In this document: piece after piece, positions 34,512-43,001 of the stretch
Position numbering within the stretch: position 1 is the stretch's first letter
How the letters are laid out: the number at the start of each line of letters is the position of its first letter
DNA from: Halotia wernerae
GTDB taxonomy: Bacteria; Cyanobacteriota; Cyanobacteriia; Cyanobacteriales; Nostocaceae
Assembly: GCA_034931985.1 (NCBI GenBank)
Contig: JAYGHB010000021.1
Span: 1 to 64,000 of the forward strand
Direction of reading: 5' to 3'
Length of the DNA stretch: 64,000 nucleotides
Notes under the pieces: generated by a model
Told to the model about the DNA's origin: nothing
Seen by the model: only the letters and a program-made list of their open reading frames with translations
The model's database searches: none
Made by a program: the position numbers and the translations under genes

Positions 34512-35930
34512 TTAACTTTGTTTATAAACTAACTCAATTTTCAATTTTTCAACCTCCATTTTCAGCCTTTCATTCTCCATCCTCAACTTAGCATTTTCCT
34601 CTTTAATAACCTCAACTTCATTCCTCTTATTCACAGCCTGATTCATTGCCAACTTTCGCATATCTAGTGAAAACCAACGCTGATAAGTTTGGGTATGCAC
34701 CTGCACACTATGCCCCAAATTATCTGCGGCTGCTTTAATTGGAATGCCTAAAATATGCGCTCTAATTGCCCAAGCGTGACGTAAATCATAAGGCTTAAAA
34801 TTTAATCCGATTTTACGGAACCACCAACTAACTCGTTGTGTTAATGCTGTTATCTCGGCATGATTAGTATTATCTTTTTTACTAATTGCAGTTGCCAACA
34901 TCTCTAAATATTTCGGATTTCTTAAATCAAAATCTGAAATCCATTGTCTATGTAATGGTAATGCTTGCCTTTCACCAGTCTTACAATCTTTATGGACTTT
35001 CCATGTCAAATCTATATTTTCTTTACTTAACCACCAATCGATATCAGGATTAATAAAAAGCTCCCGTGGACGTAAACCAAAAACTGCTAACATTCCATAC
35101 GTCCATCGCCAAAGTTGCCAGCTATTTTGAACATTTTGATTAACTTGATTACCTCTGTTATTGCAGTAATCTTCAAACTTGATAATTCCTCCGGCTATTT
35201 CAGCATCTGTAGGTATATTGCGGGAGTTATTTTCAGGAATTTTGGAATATTTAGACAAATCAATAGCGATTTTGAATGTCATGCAAAATGCAGATATGGC
35301 TCTGGCTGCATTATATTTAGCCCATTCTTTATCGATGGTTTCAATTGAACTAATCAATTTTTCGGGAGTTGCTAAGTCTTGGGAGTTAGTGAATCGCTTG
35401 GTTCGGGAAAAGTAATAAAAGAAAGTATGTTCGCTTTTAGTTGTACGTTTATGAGTTTTAAAATACTCTTCTTCAAATTGTTCGAGTAATTCTCCTACTG
35501 TTTTAAAGTCTTTTTTTATTGCCTCATTGCCTAAATATTTATCATTCCATTCAAAGGTTTTTCTAGCGATTAATTTTCCTAATTCATAAGCTTCTTCCTC
35601 AGCTGTCTTAAGTCCATCTAAATTAGCGGGAATATTCAAACTCAGATTATATTGCTTTCTCCCAGTGCCGTTTGTGTCCTTGTCTGTTGGTTTAATTGGC
35701 AAGGTAGCGCGTAATTGCAGACTTCCATTCGATTCTCTAATTGTCACCTTTGTCTTTGCAGACTTTAAACGCAGATTAACTTTCTCTAATTCTTGGAGTA
35801 CTTTTGTTCTCATGTGTTCTCTTTGCTGCTGTGCTTGTTGACTTGAGCCGAGAAAACTGCCATCGGTAGATGAAACTGGCTCTAAGTCTGCAAAAGCTTG
35901 CTGATATTTGTCTTGACCCTGGTTATGCAT
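34512..35930 (-). CDS. xisA: XisA-type site-specific recombinase (nifD element excisase)
   Basis: The 472-residue product is a tyrosine recombinase: arginine in AVFGLRPRELF, then PYDLRHAWAIRAH, GHSVQVH and the nucleophile Y416 in HTQTYQRW. The usual histidine of the HxxR box is a tyrosine (YDLR, residue 381), as I recall for the XisA/XisC subgroup. The end is a coiled coil (IKEENAKLRMENERLKMEVEKLK). Its start lies 119 bases from the GGATTACTCCG core in the nifD 3' fragment, the expected place. XisA excises the element in differentiating heterocysts, joining nifD. It is transcribed away from nifK. Confidence 0.9.
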   Translation of the reverse strand: MHNQGQDKYQQAFADLEPVSSTDGSFLGSSQQAQQQREHMRTKVLQELEKVNLRLKSAKTKVTIRESNGSLQLRATLPIKPTDKDTNGTGRKQYNLSLNIPANLDGLKTAEEEAYELGKLIARKTFEWNDKYLGNEAIKKDFKTVGELLEQFEEEYFKTHKRTTKSEHTFFYYFSRTKRFTNSQDLATPEKLISSIETIDKEWAKYNAARAISAFCMTFKIAIDLSKYSKIPENNSRNIPTDAEIAGGIIKFEDYCNNRGNQVNQNVQNSWQLWRWTYGMLAVFGLRPRELFINPDIDWWLSKENIDLTWKVHKDCKTGERQALPLHRQWISDFDLRNPKYLEMLATAISKKDNTNHAEITALTQRVSWWFRKIGLNFKPYDLRHAWAIRAHILGIPIKAAADNLGHSVQVHTQTYQRWFSLDMRKLAMNQAVNKRNEVEVIKEENAKLRMENERLKMEVEKLKIELVYKQS

Positions 35931-36048
35931 CGCTGTGTTTTTAGCCTATATTTAGCCTAAAAATAAATGTGTTCTGAGCGAACAATGTTTAAGACAGACA
36001 TTGATTACTGCAAACATTAGGCTATTTAGAGCTATTTAACCATAAAAA

Positions 36049-36059
36049 GGATTACTCCG
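36049..36059 (+). other. nifD element recombination core (att site)
   Basis: GGATTACTCCG stands at the junction between element DNA (AACCATAAAAA) and the nifD coding fragment (codons for DYSGPYHGYDGF). It is the known core of the direct repeats at which the nifD element is excised. The partner copy should lie to the left, beyond the window, behind the nifD 5' part. Confidence 0.93.
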
Positions 36060-36199
36060 GCCCTTATCACGGTTATGATGGCTTCGCTATCTTCGCTCGT
36101 GATATGGATTTGGCACTCAACAGCCCAACCTGGGGTTTAATCGGCGCTCCTTGGAGCAAGAAAGCTGAAGCTAAAGCTAAGGCTACAGCTACCGCCTAG
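36050..36199 (+). CDS. nifD: nifD 3' fragment: nitrogenase MoFe protein alpha chain, C-terminal end
   Basis: The frame encodes 49 residues DYSGPYHGYDGFAIFARDMD and so on, then WGLIGAPWSKK and an alanine/lysine tail, the C-terminal end of NifD. It has no start codon of its own because the gene is interrupted at the recombination core. After excision it is fused to the rest of NifD. It is followed by a short stem-loop and nifK. Confidence 0.95.
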   Translation, partial: DYSGPYHGYDGFAIFARDMDLALNSPTWGLIGAPWSKKAEAKAKATATA

Positions 36200-36232
36200 A
36201 TAAATTGAAAAGAGATAAATAGGGAGAGATAG

Positions 36233-36252
36233 TCTGGGGTTTTAACCCCAGA
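36233..36252 (+). other. Stem-loop in the nifD-nifK spacer
   Basis: TCTGGGGTT and AACCCCAGA form a perfect inverted repeat 34 bases after the nifD stop. No T-run follows, so it is more likely an mRNA stability or processing element in the nifHDK transcript than a terminator. Short AAAATTCAAAG-type repeats follow. Confidence 0.45.
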
Positions 36253-36394
36253 GGGAGTTGGAAATTCAAAGTTCAAAATTCAAAGGTTAAAAGTTTATTT
36301 TGATTTTTGCATTCTGAGTTTTGAGTGATATTTCCACTCTCCTCTCCCTATTCCTTAACTAGTAACGACTTCAGTAAGCTTGGAGATCCACCAA

Positions 36395-37930
36395 ATGCCT
36401 CAGAATCCAGAAAAAATTCAAGACCACGTAGAGCTATTCCATCAACCAGAGTATCAAGAGCTATTTGAAAACAAAAAGCAGTTTGAAAACGTTCACAGCC
36501 CCGAAGAAATTGCGCGGGTTGCAGAGTGGACAAAGGGTTGGGAATATCGTGAAAAGAACTTCGCTCGTGAAGCTTTAACCGTCAACCCTGCTAAAGGTTG
36601 TCAACCTTTAGGAGCAATCTTTGCTGCTGTTGGTTTTGAAGGTACTCTACCCTTCGTGCAAGGTTCCCAAGGTTGCGTAGCTTACTTCCGCACTCACTTA
36701 ACCCGCCACTACAAAGAACCATTTTCTGGTGTGTCTTCTTCAATGACCGAAGACGCAGCGGTGTTCGGTGGTATGCAAAACATGATTGACGGCTTGGCGA
36801 ACTCTTACCAACTCTACAAGCCCAAGATGATTGCTGTTTGTACCACTTGTATGGCAGAAGTAATTGGTGATGACTTACAAGCTTTCATCAACAACGCAAA
36901 ACAAGCTGGTGCAGTTCCCCAAGAGTTCCCAGTACCTTACGCCCATACACCTAGCTTTGTCGGTTCCCACATCACGGGTTACGACAATATGATGAAGGGT
37001 ATTCTTTCTAACCTGACTGCGGGTAAAAAGAAAGAAACCAGCAACGGTAAGATTAACTTCATCCCAGGTTTTGATACCTACGTTGGCAACAACCGCGAAA
37101 TCAAGCGAATTGCTTCATTGTTCGGCTTTGACTACACCATCTTAGCTGACAATAGCGACTACCTAGATTCACCAAACACAGGTGAATTTGATATGTATCC
37201 AGGTGGTACAAAGCTGGAAGATGCAGCAGATTCAATTAATGCTAAAGCTACAGTTGCTCTGCAAGCACACTCTACTCCCAAGACCCGCGAGTACATCGCC
37301 AAAGAATGGAAGCAAGACGTTGTAGTTTCCCGTCCTTGGGGTATCAAAGGTACTGATGAGTTTTTGATGAAACTCAGCGAACTGAGTGGTGTACCCATTC
37401 CTAAAGAATTGGAAATTGAACGGGGCCGTGCAGTTGATGCTATGACTGACTCTCATTCATGGGTTCATGGCAAGCGCTTCGCTATCTACGGTGAGCCAGA
37501 TTTAGTATACAGCGTAGTTGGCTTCATGTTGGAAATGGGTGCTGAACCCGTGCATATCTTGGTTCACAACACCAACGAAGTGTTTGAGAAAGAACTCCAA
37601 GAATTGCTAGATTCTAGTCCTTTTGGTCAAAACGCAACCATTTGGGGTGGTAAAGATTTATGGCATATGCGTTCTTTATTGTTCACCGAACCCGTAGACT
37701 TGCTCATCGGTAACTCCTACGGTAAGTACCTGTGGCGTGACACCAAGATTCCCCTTGTGAGAATCGGTTATCCCATCATGGATCGTCACCACTTACACCG
37801 CTACAGCACCATTGGCTATCAAGGTGCGATCAATCTCCTCAACTGGATCGTTAACACCATCTTTGAAGAAATCGATCGCAACACCAATATTCCTTCTAAG
37901 ACCGATATTTCTTACGACTTGATTCGTTAG
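36395..37930 (+). CDS. nifK: Nitrogenase MoFe protein beta chain
   Basis: The 511-residue product from the ATG at 36,395 (binding site GGAG 11 bases upstream; a TTG at 36,380 is unlikely) starts MPQNPEKIQDHVELFHQPEY. P-cluster cysteines are seen in AKGCQPLGA, GSQGCVAYF and VCTTCMAEVIGDD, and FVGSHITGYDNM is typical. It forms the alpha2-beta2 MoFe protein with NifD and carries half of the P-cluster. Expressed in heterocysts; here it is separated from most of nifD by the excision element. Confidence 0.98.
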   Translation: MPQNPEKIQDHVELFHQPEYQELFENKKQFENVHSPEEIARVAEWTKGWEYREKNFAREALTVNPAKGCQPLGAIFAAVGFEGTLPFVQGSQGCVAYFRTHLTRHYKEPFSGVSSSMTEDAAVFGGMQNMIDGLANSYQLYKPKMIAVCTTCMAEVIGDDLQAFINNAKQAGAVPQEFPVPYAHTPSFVGSHITGYDNMMKGILSNLTAGKKKETSNGKINFIPGFDTYVGNNREIKRIASLFGFDYTILADNSDYLDSPNTGEFDMYPGGTKLEDAADSINAKATVALQAHSTPKTREYIAKEWKQDVVVSRPWGIKGTDEFLMKLSELSGVPIPKELEIERGRAVDAMTDSHSWVHGKRFAIYGEPDLVYSVVGFMLEMGAEPVHILVHNTNEVFEKELQELLDSSPFGQNATIWGGKDLWHMRSLLFTEPVDLLIGNSYGKYLWRDTKIPLVRIGYPIMDRHHLHRYSTIGYQGAINLLNWIVNTIFEEIDRNTNIPSKTDISYDLIR

Positions 37931-37977
37931 AAATTGCGATCGCTCGCAAAAAGTAAGAAAGAGAACTACTAAACGTT

Positions 37978-38000
37978 GAAGGATGAAAATTTCATCCTTC
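37978..38000 (+). other. Perfect palindrome downstream of nifK
   Basis: GAAGGATGAAA and TTTCATCCTTC enclose one base, 47 bases after nifK and 33 bases before the next gene. It may stabilise or process the nif mRNA. A similar sequence (TCATCCTTCATC) lies before feoA, near 44,813. Confidence 0.5.
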
Positions 38001-38032
38001 ATCCTCCACACTTCATCTGAAATATCTGTAAT

Positions 38033-38380
38033 ATGGAAACCATCAATCACACTCATTCTCACAGTCATACTCACACTCATCCTAGTTACCATCCACCTAA
38101 CTATAAAAAGCCAGGTTGGTTTCACAAACTTCTCAATCCTGCACGTAATTTTGTAGATGGAATCCCGATTAAAAATTATCGTCTTGCTCACATAATTTGC
38201 CAAGTAATTCCTTGCTGTTGTCCCTTTGAACGCAGCTTTAAGTTATTTGGGCGGACTTTGAATATTCCCCCTCTGTGTAAACTTAATCCCTTATATGACG
38301 AGTTTGTCGGAATGCGCTTTCGTGCCTTATCTTATCTTGCTGATGAGTGTGGAGAAGATGTCACGAAATATATTTGTTAA
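38033..38380 (+). CDS. Mo-dependent nitrogenase C-terminal-like protein between nifK and nifE
   Basis: The 115-residue product has a histidine-rich start (HTHSHSHTHTHPSYHPP) that may bind metal, followed by a conserved domain with PARNFVDGIPIKNYRLAHIICQVIPCCCPFERSF, NIPPLCKLNPLYDEFVGMRFRAL and a final cysteine. This matches the family named Mo-dependent nitrogenase C-terminal, which is known from cyanobacteria at this very position. Its function in nitrogen fixation is not established. Confidence 0.8.
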   Translation: METINHTHSHSHTHTHPSYHPPNYKKPGWFHKLLNPARNFVDGIPIKNYRLAHIICQVIPCCCPFERSFKLFGRTLNIPPLCKLNPLYDEFVGMRFRALSYLADECGEDVTKYIC

Positions 38381-38514
38381 TCAATAGTCATTGGTCATTA
38401 GTCAATACTAATAACTAAACAAATGACAAAGAACAATTAAGACCAATTCTCCAACATTTCTTAATTACGAATTCCGAATTCGTATAACACCTGCCATCCA
38501 GTAAGAGAAGAGAG

Positions 38515-39951
38515 ATGAAAACTACCCAAGGCAAAGTCAACGAGCTGCTTAATGAGCCAGGATGCGACCATAATCAGCATAAACAGGGAGAAAAGAAAAA
38601 CAAGTCTTGCAGCCAACAAGCACAACCAGGAGCTGCTCAAGGAGGCTGTGCCTTTGATGGTGCAATGATTGCCCTAGTACCGATCGCAGATGCTGCTCAT
38701 TTAGTCCACGGCCCGATCGCCTGTGCTGGTAATTCTTGGGGTAGTCGTGGTAGTCTCTCTTCTGGCCCTGTGCTTTACAAGACGGGTTTTACCACTGATC
38801 TAACTGAAAATGATGTGATTTTCGGCGGTGAAAAGAAACTCTACAAGGCAATCCTGGAAGTTAAAGAACGCTACAATCCAGCGGCGGTGTTTGTCTACGC
38901 TACCTGTGTTACTGCTTTAATTGGCGATGATATCGATGCTGTTTGTAAGGCTGCGGCAGAAAAAATAGGCACTCCTGTAATTCCTGTGATTGCTCCAGGA
39001 TTCATTGGTAGTAAAAACTTGGGTAACCGCTTTGGTGGTGAATCTTTGTTGGAATATGTTGTCGGCACAGCAGAACCGGAACATACAACCCCCTATGATA
39101 TTAACTTAATCGGTGAATACAACATCGCCGGGGAGATGTGGGGAGTAACACCACTGTTAGAAAAATTAGGCCTTCGTGTTCTATCTAAAATTACGGGCGA
39201 TGCTCGCTACAACGAAATCCGCTACGCCCACCGCGCCAAACTCAATGTGATGATCTGTTCACGAGCGCTGCTCAATATGGCCAGAAAAATGCAGGAGCGC
39301 TACAACATTCCTTACATTGAAGAGTCTTTTTACGGCATTGATGATATGAACCGCTGCTTACGGAACATTGCTGCTAAGTTAGGCGATAGCGATTTGCAAG
39401 AGCGTACAGAAAAGCTGATCGCCGAAGAAACTGCGGCTCTAGATTTAGCTCTGGCTCCTTATCGCGCCCGACTCAAAGGTAAGCGAGTCGTTCTGTATAC
39501 TGGCGGTGTTAAGAGTTGGTCGATTATCTCAGCGGCTAAGGATTTGGGTATAGAAGTTGTTGCTACCAGCACCAGAAAAAGCACCGAGGAAGATAAAGCC
39601 AAGATTAAGAAGTTAATCGGCAACGATGGCATTATGCTGGAAAAGGGTAATGCCAAGGAACTGTTGCAACTGGTTAAAGACACTCGCGCCGATATGTTGA
39701 TTGCTGGTGGTCGTAACCAATATACTGCCTTGAAAGCCCGGATTCCTTTTTTGGATATTAACCAAGAACGCCACCATCCTTATGCAGGTTACGTAGGGAT
39801 GATTGAGATGGCAAGAGAACTGTACGAAGCCCTTTACAGCCCAATATGGGAACAAATACGTAAGCCAGCCCCTTGGGATGAAGACGAAGGAACCCTAGGA
39901 GCGAGGGATACAGATCATTCTCTGTTTGCGTCGATGGAGGAGATTATTTAA
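38515..39951 (+). CDS. nifE: Nitrogenase FeMo-cofactor scaffold protein NifE
   Basis: The 478-residue product is related to NifD. Cluster-binding cysteines are in GGCAFDGAM, GPIACAGNSWGSRG and YATCVTALIGDD. NifE forms a heterotetramer with NifN on which the FeMo-cofactor precursor matures. The N-terminal 50 residues carry the family's short Cys/Gln-rich stretch. Its TAA stop overlaps the ATG of nifN by one base, so translation of both is coupled. Confidence 0.97.
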   Translation: MKTTQGKVNELLNEPGCDHNQHKQGEKKNKSCSQQAQPGAAQGGCAFDGAMIALVPIADAAHLVHGPIACAGNSWGSRGSLSSGPVLYKTGFTTDLTENDVIFGGEKKLYKAILEVKERYNPAAVFVYATCVTALIGDDIDAVCKAAAEKIGTPVIPVIAPGFIGSKNLGNRFGGESLLEYVVGTAEPEHTTPYDINLIGEYNIAGEMWGVTPLLEKLGLRVLSKITGDARYNEIRYAHRAKLNVMICSRALLNMARKMQERYNIPYIEESFYGIDDMNRCLRNIAAKLGDSDLQERTEKLIAEETAALDLALAPYRARLKGKRVVLYTGGVKSWSIISAAKDLGIEVVATSTRKSTEEDKAKIKKLIGNDGIMLEKGNAKELLQLVKDTRADMLIAGGRNQYTALKARIPFLDINQERHHPYAGYVGMIEMARELYEALYSPIWEQIRKPAPWDEDEGTLGARDTDHSLFASMEEII

Positions 39952-41276
39952 TGGCGATCGTTACAGTTCCTAGCAAAGCACTTACAGTTAATCCCCTCAA
40001 GCAAAGCCAAGCCTTGGGTGCATCTTTAGCCTTTTTGGGATTAAAGGGGATGATACCTTTATTCCACGGTTCCCAAGGTTGTACTGCCTTCGCCAAAGTT
40101 GTGCTTGTACGGCATTTTCGGGAAGCCATTCCCCTTGCTACTACAGCCATGACCGAAGTCACTACTATTTTGGGTGGCGAAGAGAATTTAGAGCAAGCAA
40201 TTCTCACCTTAGTAGAAAAGGTCAACCCAGAAATTATTGGTTTATGCAGCACAGGGCTAACAGAAACCAGAGGCGATGACATCGAAGGTTTCCTCAAGGA
40301 TATCCGCGATCGCCACCCAGAACTAAATCACTTGCCGATTGTCTTTGCACCCACACCAGATTTTAAAGGTGCATTGCAAGATGGTTTTGCTGCGGCTGTG
40401 GAAAGCATAGTTAGGGAAATTCCTAAACAGGGTGGAATTAGAACCGAGCAAGTGACAATTTTGGCAGGTTCTGCTTTTACACCAGGAGATGTCCAAGAAA
40501 TCAAAGAAATGGTTACGGCTTTTGGTTTAGTACCCATCTTTGTACCTGACCTGGGCGCTTCATTAGATGGTCATTTAGAAGATGGCTACAGCGCTGTTAC
40601 AGCCAGTGGCGCTACCTTAAAACAGTTACGAGAAGTAGGTAGTTCTGCCTTTACGATCGCCTTGGGCGAAAGTATGCGAGCTGCAGCCAAAATCCTCGAA
40701 GAACGGTTTGGCATTCCCTACGAGGTGTTTGGTGAACTCACAGGATTAGAAGCAGTAGACGAGTTTCTCCAAGCATTGGCAATTTTGAGCAGCAACAGCG
40801 TACCCGAAAAATATCGCCGCCAGCGCCGCCAGTTGCAAGATGCCATGTTGGATACTCACTTTTACTTTGGTGCAAAACGAGTTTCCTTAGCGTTGGAACC
40901 GGACTTGTTGTGGTCAACAGTGTGTTTTCTGCAGTCGATGGGAACCCAAGTTCATGCAGCGGTGACAACGACGCGATCGCCGCTACTAGAAAAACTCCCG
41001 GTTAAAAACGTCACTATCGGTGATTTAGAAGACTTCGAGCAACTAGCAGGTGGGTCTGATTTATTGATTGGTAACTCTAACGTAGGTGCGATCGCTAAAC
41101 GTCTCTCGATTCCCCTTTATCGCCTGGGCATTCCCATTTATGACCGCTTGGGTAATGGTCAGTTCACCAAAGTCGGCTATCGAGGCACGATGGAGCTTTT
41201 GTTTGGCATCGGCAACCTATTTTTAGAAGCTGAAGAAGAGAGAGTTAAACATTTATGGGGACTAGGTAGGGACTAG
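39951..41276 (+). CDS. nifN: Nitrogenase FeMo-cofactor scaffold protein NifN
   Basis: The 441-residue product is related to NifK, with ALTVNPLKQSQALGA, HGSQGCTAFAKVVLVRHF and GLCSTGLTETRGDD. It is the partner of NifE. The stop codon (41,274-41,276) lies in the first bases of a CTAGTAC-ended repeat, so the repeat inserted at or replaced the end of the gene; the tail KHLWGLGRD may be slightly altered. Confidence 0.97.
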   Translation: MAIVTVPSKALTVNPLKQSQALGASLAFLGLKGMIPLFHGSQGCTAFAKVVLVRHFREAIPLATTAMTEVTTILGGEENLEQAILTLVEKVNPEIIGLCSTGLTETRGDDIEGFLKDIRDRHPELNHLPIVFAPTPDFKGALQDGFAAAVESIVREIPKQGGIRTEQVTILAGSAFTPGDVQEIKEMVTAFGLVPIFVPDLGASLDGHLEDGYSAVTASGATLKQLREVGSSAFTIALGESMRAAAKILEERFGIPYEVFGELTGLEAVDEFLQALAILSSNSVPEKYRRQRRQLQDAMLDTHFYFGAKRVSLALEPDLLWSTVCFLQSMGTQVHAAVTTTRSPLLEKLPVKNVTIGDLEDFEQLAGGSDLLIGNSNVGAIAKRLSIPLYRLGIPIYDRLGNGQFTKVGYRGTMELLFGIGNLFLEAEEERVKHLWGLGRD

Positions 41277-41421
41277 TACCGCTACGCGGAAGTCAAAAGG
41301 AGCCAGTGCGTTGGGCGGGTTCCCCGACTTGTAGCAACTGGCGTTCAAAAGTCAAAAGTCTGATAATTGGGGCTTTTTAACTATTTGAAATGGTGGCTTT
41401 ATTTCCGCCGTGCTGTACTAG
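41273..41421. mobile_element. CTAGTAC-ended MITE-like repeat, copy 2, at the nifN stop
   Basis: Starts CTAGTACCGCTACGCGGAAG and ends TTTCCGCCGTGCTGTACTAG like the copy at 13,759. Compared with that copy it holds about 45 extra bases (41,301-41,345, with GAGCCAGTGCGTTGGGCGGG and CCCCGACTTGTAGCAACTGG), a further common cyanobacterial repeat. No transposase is encoded. It forms the whole nifN-nifX spacer. Confidence 0.7.
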
Positions 41422-41467
41422 AGAAAAATAACAATGCCCAATGACAACTGACAAAGGATAAATTAGG

Positions 41468-41881
41468 ATGAAAATTGCCTTTACAACAAGTGACCATGTT
41501 CATATTAATGCTCACTTCGGATGGGCAAGAGAAATTGATGTTTATGAAATCTCCGATCAGGGATATGAGTTCTTAGAAACTCTGAAGTTTGATGGTGATC
41601 TCAAAGAAGATGGTAATGAGGATAAAGTCACCCCCAAACTTGATGCTTTGGTTGATTGCACAATTGTTTATGTGACGGCAATTGGTGGTAGTGCCGCAGC
41701 ACGTTTAATCAAAAAAGGTGTTACCCCAGTCAAGGCTAAATCAGAAGCAGAAGAAATTAACGAAATTCTGACTAAGTTAGTACAAACTCTCAAGGGTAAT
41801 CCTCCTCCTTGGTTACGTAAGGCTTTACAACCAAAAACTTCAAATTTTGCAGATGACGTTGAAAATGAAGCAGCCGTATGA
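41468..41881 (+). CDS. nifX: FeMo-cofactor carrier protein NifX
   Basis: The 137-residue product starts MKIAFTTSDHVHINAHFGWAREIDVYEI, the NifX/NifB-C/NafY fold, and has VYVTAIGGSAAARLIKKGVTPVK. NifX binds and passes the cofactor precursor between NifB and NifEN. It overlaps the next gene by four bases (ATGA). Confidence 0.95.
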   Translation: MKIAFTTSDHVHINAHFGWAREIDVYEISDQGYEFLETLKFDGDLKEDGNEDKVTPKLDALVDCTIVYVTAIGGSAAARLIKKGVTPVKAKSEAEEINEILTKLVQTLKGNPPPWLRKALQPKTSNFADDVENEAAV

Positions 41882-42354
41882 GCGAAAACAATAGTGTTAA
41901 CGGAACAGCTACAGCCGAAGTCTTGAGTTCCCCTTTTCTGAAGATATTGCTACAACAAATCCGGGGTCAAGATACTTACGGAACTTATCGCAAATGGTCA
42001 GATGAATTAATTCTCAAACCCTTTGTCGTCACCAAACTAAAGAAGCGTGAAATTTCTCTTGAGGGTGAAGTTGATCCGATAACTCAAGCACGGATTATGG
42101 CATTTTTCCGGGCTGTAGCCGCAGGTATTGAACAAGAAACAGGTTTGATATCCCAAGTTGTAATTGATTTGAGTCATGAAGGTTTTGGCTGGGCATTAGT
42201 CTTTTCTGGTCGTCTTTTGTTAGCTATGAAAACCTTACGAGATGCCCATCGTTTTGGTTTTGATTCCCTAGAAAAGTTAGCAGAAGAAGGAGAAAACTTT
42301 GTCCAAAAAGGCGTTGATTTGGCGAAGCGTTTCCCTGAAGTAGGCAAACTTTAA
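41878..42354 (+). CDS. NifX-associated nitrogen fixation protein (DUF269)
   Basis: The 158-residue product fits the NifX-associated family: SSPFLKILLQQIRGQDTYGTYRKWSDELIL, REISLEGEVDP, and ISQVVIDLSHEGFGWALVFSGRLLLAMKTLRDAHRFGF. It is found only in nitrogen fixers, after nifX. Its start overlaps the nifX stop. The function is not established; probably cofactor handling. Confidence 0.92.
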   Translation: MSENNSVNGTATAEVLSSPFLKILLQQIRGQDTYGTYRKWSDELILKPFVVTKLKKREISLEGEVDPITQARIMAFFRAVAAGIEQETGLISQVVIDLSHEGFGWALVFSGRLLLAMKTLRDAHRFGFDSLEKLAEEGENFVQKGVDLAKRFPEVGKL

Positions 42355-42458
42355 ATACTGCCTTAAAAGTTAATTGTTCTTAGTGTCTTTGTGACTTGGT
42401 GGTTGATTCCCATAAAGACACTAAGATACCAAGAGAATTTAATAACTAGGAGTAATTA

Positions 42459-42673
42459 ATGGTGCAGGCAGGAGAAACAATAATTGAAGATCTGAAACAC
42501 AAAATCAGAAAACTCAATAGTAAGGCAGGTCAAATGAAAATGGATCTGCATGATTTAGCGGAAGGTTTGCCCACCGATTACACACAACTTATGGATGTGG
42601 CGGCTGCAACTTATGAAGTCTATCAGCAATTAGATGAACTTAAGCAACAGCTAAAACAATTGGAGAAAGCTAA

Positions 42674-42677
<4 letters not shown>
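42459..42677 (+). CDS. Small nitrogen-fixation-associated protein (DUF683/CCE_0567 family)
   Basis: The 72-residue product is a helical hairpin: IEDLKHKIRKLNSKAGQMKMDLHDLAEGLPTDY then a second helix with YEVYQQLDELKQQLKQLEKAK. This small family is conserved in cyanobacterial nif clusters between DUF269 and nifW. Binding site AGGAG lies before the ATG. It overlaps nifW by four bases. The function is unknown; metal binding has been proposed for members. Confidence 0.88.
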
Positions 42678-42991
<314 letters not shown>

Positions 42992-43001
42992 GAGGTACAA
43001 A

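Larger units (their letters stand above)
1..36059. mobile_element. Probable nifD excision element, nifK-proximal part (other end outside window)
   Basis: The right boundary is clear: the nifD 3' coding fragment begins inside GGATTACTCCG at 36,049-36,059, the core at which XisA-type recombinases excise the nifD element during heterocyst differentiation, and a XisA-like gene lies just inside the boundary. I saw no second copy of the core and no nifD 5' part to the left, so the element should run beyond position 1. Its cargo (CRISPR-Cas, toxin-antitoxin genes, restriction remnants, transposon scraps) fits an accessory element. That all 36 kb belong to one element is inference; a rearrangement could have placed unrelated DNA there. 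Confidence 0.5.
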
